In this document: piece by piece, positions 48,801-50,348 of the stretch
Layout of the letters: each line of letters opens with the position of its first letter
How positions within the stretch are numbered: position 1 is the stretch's first letter
Origin: a virus
Length of the DNA stretch: 50,348 nt
Reading direction: 5' to 3' (one strand)
Virus record (IMG/VR): IMGVR_UViG_3300009537_000020
Span: 1-50,348 of that record
Translations under genes and position numbers: made by a program
The notes under the pieces: model-generated
The model's input: the letters and a program-made list of their open reading frames with translations, nothing else
The model's database searches: none
What the model was told of the DNA's origin: nothing

Positions 48801-50348
48801 CTTTTTGGTCAAAGCTTTCAACTCTTCTCTTAATTCCTTATTTGTGACAACATTTTCCCCGAAAGTATTTTTTAAGAATTTCCTAAGAGAAAACAGCCGG
48901 CCATATATATTCCCACGCTTCATTGTATTCTGAGGAACATAATCAATCAAATGACCAATCTCATGCGCCAGAGTTGATGCCAATTGTTCCTCATTACCAC
49001 GTTTGAATAATTCATAATTGATTCCTATTTGCCCCTGTTCACGCGGATAGAATTTACCGTAACTTGCAGGATATTTCTTTGGTATCGGTGGCCCGCCCAT
49101 AATATCACTGGCAATCTTTACCATTTCGATAACTGGTATTGGCTTCACATCAACGGTTTCTGATTCTTGCGGGAGTCCTTCTGCTGTCTCATCGACGGAG
49201 CTAAGTTGCTCTGGGGATTCTTTATTCTTAGATCGCTGTCTTTCAATTAATGCTTTCTTATAATCATAAATATCTTTAGCAGCATCTAATATTTCTTGAT
49301 CTGATAATGAATCAATCTTTTGTCTATCAATATCTGTACTCTTTTGCCCATGCCATTTTAAACTTTCTCGCATATTTCCGATAATATCTTTTCGAGTCAT
49401 CCCGGCGGTTCCATCATTATCAAGATAACTTTTATATAAACTGCTCAATAAATTCTCAATAGAACCCCATTCTTCTGATACATTATCTCCCTCTACGTCT
49501 TGGCCTGTATTTGGATCTATAAGTCCTGGACTTCCTTCGCTTATACGTTCTGCGTAAACCGATTCTAAAGAATCCAATACTTCCTGGGTTAATCCTCTTT
49601 CGTACGCACCTTCTATGAAATACTCTAGTTCTGTTATGTTGAGCTTCCTAGCTTCATTCTCAATTTCCTGTAATTCCTTAGATTTGGTTCTTGGAGGACT
49701 GTCTTCTTCATCCCACGTATCTTCTTTACTAAGCGGTTCGTCTTGATTAGCCTTTCGTACAATTGCTGATGTTTCTGATTCCGAAATGCCTTCCGTATTG
49801 GCTTGTCCACCGTACACCTCCTTATGCCAGCCTCTTAATAATTGAGCGGTCTCAATCTGTTTATTAGTCAGCGGCTTATCATTATTAATTGCAGCAAACA
49901 TTGGGACCATGTGATCGTGATTAAGCCCTATATTTTTCAACTCCGTCGGGAATGTTGAGGGGCTTCTTATCTTTGACCCTGGACGGTCACCAGGGATTAA
50001 CGGACCTCCTGCCACCCAATCACCAGACAAAATCTCAACTTCTTTTAAAGCCTCTTTATCTTCTATAGTAAGAATAGGTTGCTTTGATGCCGGCTTATTT
50101 GATCGCAATACCCTTCCTTTTTTATCTCTCCTCAACGGCTCCGGTTCTACTTTAAAATTAAGAAGCCCTGGCTCCTCTGTAACCGTTGGTTCACTTGTTA
50201 TTTGATCGAAAACATCTCCCTTACCTTGTTGGGGATTAATCTCAATAGGCTTTCCCTGCTCATCTCTGGCTATTCTTGGCTTTATATCAGACGGCTCAAA
50301 GGTTATTTGGTCAAATATATCTTTTCCTGGTTTAATTGGCTCTGCTTT
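45891..50348 (-). CDS. giant polyvalent ejection protein with HEIGH metalloprotease motif (5' end cut by window edge)
   Basis: Open for 1485 codons from the window edge to the stop at 45891. The first 50 residues shown contain KDIFDQITF and GDVFDQITS, the same motif as the fragment at 1-827. A gluzincin-type zinc site AHEIGHLIDYVP lies at about 48951-48965 with a helical region after it. Further on (FFAEKIGPEKFNEIERIARD, LNRLNSRQRAANQL, TYNPGFAFAFNPIRDF) it resembles the LPD38-type polyvalent phage proteins. Probably an internal virion protein that enters the host with DNA. The frame does not join directly to that of 1-827. Confidence 0.8.
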   Translation of the reverse strand, partial: KAEPIKPGKDIFDQITFEPSDIKPRIARDEQGKPIEINPQQGKGDVFDQITSEPTVTEEPGLLNFKVEPEPLRRDKKGRVLRSNKPASKQPILTIEDKEALKEVEILSGDWVAGGPLIPGDRPGSKIRSPSTFPTELKNIGLNHDHMVPMFAAINNDKPLTNKQIETAQLLRGWHKEVYGGQANTEGISESETSAIVRKANQDEPLSKEDTWDEEDSPPRTKSKELQEIENEARKLNITELEYFIEGAYERGLTQEVLDSLESVYAERISEGSPGLIDPNTGQDVEGDNVSEEWGSIENLLSSLYKSYLDNDGTAGMTRKDIIGNMRESLKWHGQKSTDIDRQKIDSLSDQEILDAAKDIYDYKKALIERQRSKNKESPEQLSSVDETAEGLPQESETVDVKPIPVIEMVKIASDIMGGPPIPKKYPASYGKFYPREQGQIGINYELFKRGNEEQLASTLAHEIGHLIDYVPQNTMKRGNIYGRLFSLRKFLKNTFGENVVTNKELREELKALTKKWKPFDEALSSEGYIKYRYSSVELYADFVSVLFNNPSLAKKIAPETFELFFEALDKKSLVKQEYFYIQDILDGKPAELLKRRDEDIRQMYAKGEELRDQKRKEKELSNVNYWERIRQMVDDINYPIIAKRRSIESKGEFLPPSESPEYELEERSLVDNDNFLLMSDIDNKVNKPLTEIGMKDDDLGIYLFLKRVMGRPEMPLQGDIQSPPEEFMPFSEEEGEMMKKEFFNVPGRKDIANPLGYSPKSAAEQMRFFAEKIGPEKFNEIERIARDFHEIIWPIIEEAVRVGSYNRETFENIIKPNKGYYATFGVLNYLQEHVPATVKMQKGTLLDIENPFITTILKMISLNRLNSRQRAANQLRDWLKKSFPGEIKLVKKDIRGNFAKPKPGSGMGLIKLLEDGKLTAYEVDQYIAKSVEANKDGDVMLVGHLINKVFGNQIFKNLYITYNPGFAFAFNPIRDFKRTYANLNAMGQKVSLLKLLSVYAQALPTSIRRQMGLEDNTIKEMLGTYALDIPFIDFNFDIHGDDYHGILRQLGILKGEEHQYQKLMKPLLRPLLAFMEGVRFMGSTLESLSKIAGYNILKDDPNLSQKQVSYMTRNYIGTPNYRRGGTITSVTNSVWMFSNIMKEGLKADAQLATHPKTRSGFWWSHFKINILPKFLMIAASIGLAGKEIKDLYDNISEYDKTNYIIIPVGKDSNGKTVYFRIPHDETGRLMTAIFWKVGMGIYEKDPKQLQQIFAFGSGQMPGLAPGIEMSGAWIQYLTGKNPYDAFRGQYLISDTAWKAGGWPSLKKMVQWTTNNSGLVQFATYSDKSQTTFESIIRKVPGVNRLIKVSDYGKTESLRKVREDIDKDQAKRTILKRELIDKAADRIEKGESLNKVSKDISKKLYDNPTTRQMKNIRDDIKQEKERGPNVYLDMLMTARTNEEKEIILREMRKMYDADKMRELERKILHIKAASPAIIRKSRRQK

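Overview
The window looks like nearly all of the genome of a tailed bacteriophage, probably podovirus-like (no tape-measure or sheath gene; P22-like stabilisation and adaptor proteins; very large ejection-type proteins). The DNA is AT-rich, almost every gene has a good Shine-Dalgarno site, and genes overlap by a few bases. Lipobox and signal-peptide genes suggest a Gram-negative-type host, which I cannot name. I see no integrase, CI-type repressor, DNA or RNA polymerase, helicase, tRNA, CRISPR array or insertion sequence, so a lytic life style that leans on host replication and transcription is likely. Both window ends lie inside large minus-strand coding regions that share a repeated DIFDQ motif. 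This suggests a circular map broken inside or between giant ejection genes, but the reading frames do not join directly.

Layout. (1) From 28.5 kb down to 1, minus strand: the virion module. It starts with small membrane genes and a promoter near 28.55 kb, then TerS, TerL, portal, scaffold, an N-terminal-arm/decoration-like protein and the major capsid protein. Next come a GT-C/TMTC-like membrane glycosyltransferase candidate, small structural proteins, a secreted LamG protein, an envelope or lysis cassette with a permuted NlpC/P60-like enzyme, receptor-binding tail proteins and a PAPS-type sulfotransferase. It ends with adaptor, stabilisation protein, a GNAT-like protein, a C39-like ejection protein and the giant polyvalent ejection protein (wrapping to 50.3-45.9 kb, with an HEIGH metalloprotease motif). 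(2) 28.6-29.5 kb: non-coding, G-poor control region ending in a strong plus-strand promoter with a palindromic operator. (3) 29.5-33.4 kb, plus strand: early genes, mostly tiny membrane or unknown proteins, a winged-helix candidate, a ribbon-helix-helix protein and a zinc-ribbon protein. (4) 45.8-33.4 kb, minus strand: early/middle module with small unknown proteins, a secreted Cys-rich peptide, a tandem array of three structured RNA units separated by boxA-like motifs, an Ala-rich repeat protein, YqaJ exonuclease and RecT annealase, a replication initiator carrying iteron-like repeats, RusA resolvase, a full-length GroEL and a divergent GroES-like protein.

How it works together (inference): RecT/YqaJ/RusA and the initiator replicate and recombine DNA using host machinery. 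GroEL plus the GroES-like protein may fold capsid or ejection proteins. The sulfotransferase, GT-C and GNAT-like genes are embedded among virion genes and may modify virion or host-surface molecules. The least explained locus is the boxA-flanked triple RNA array at about 44.15-44.66 kb.
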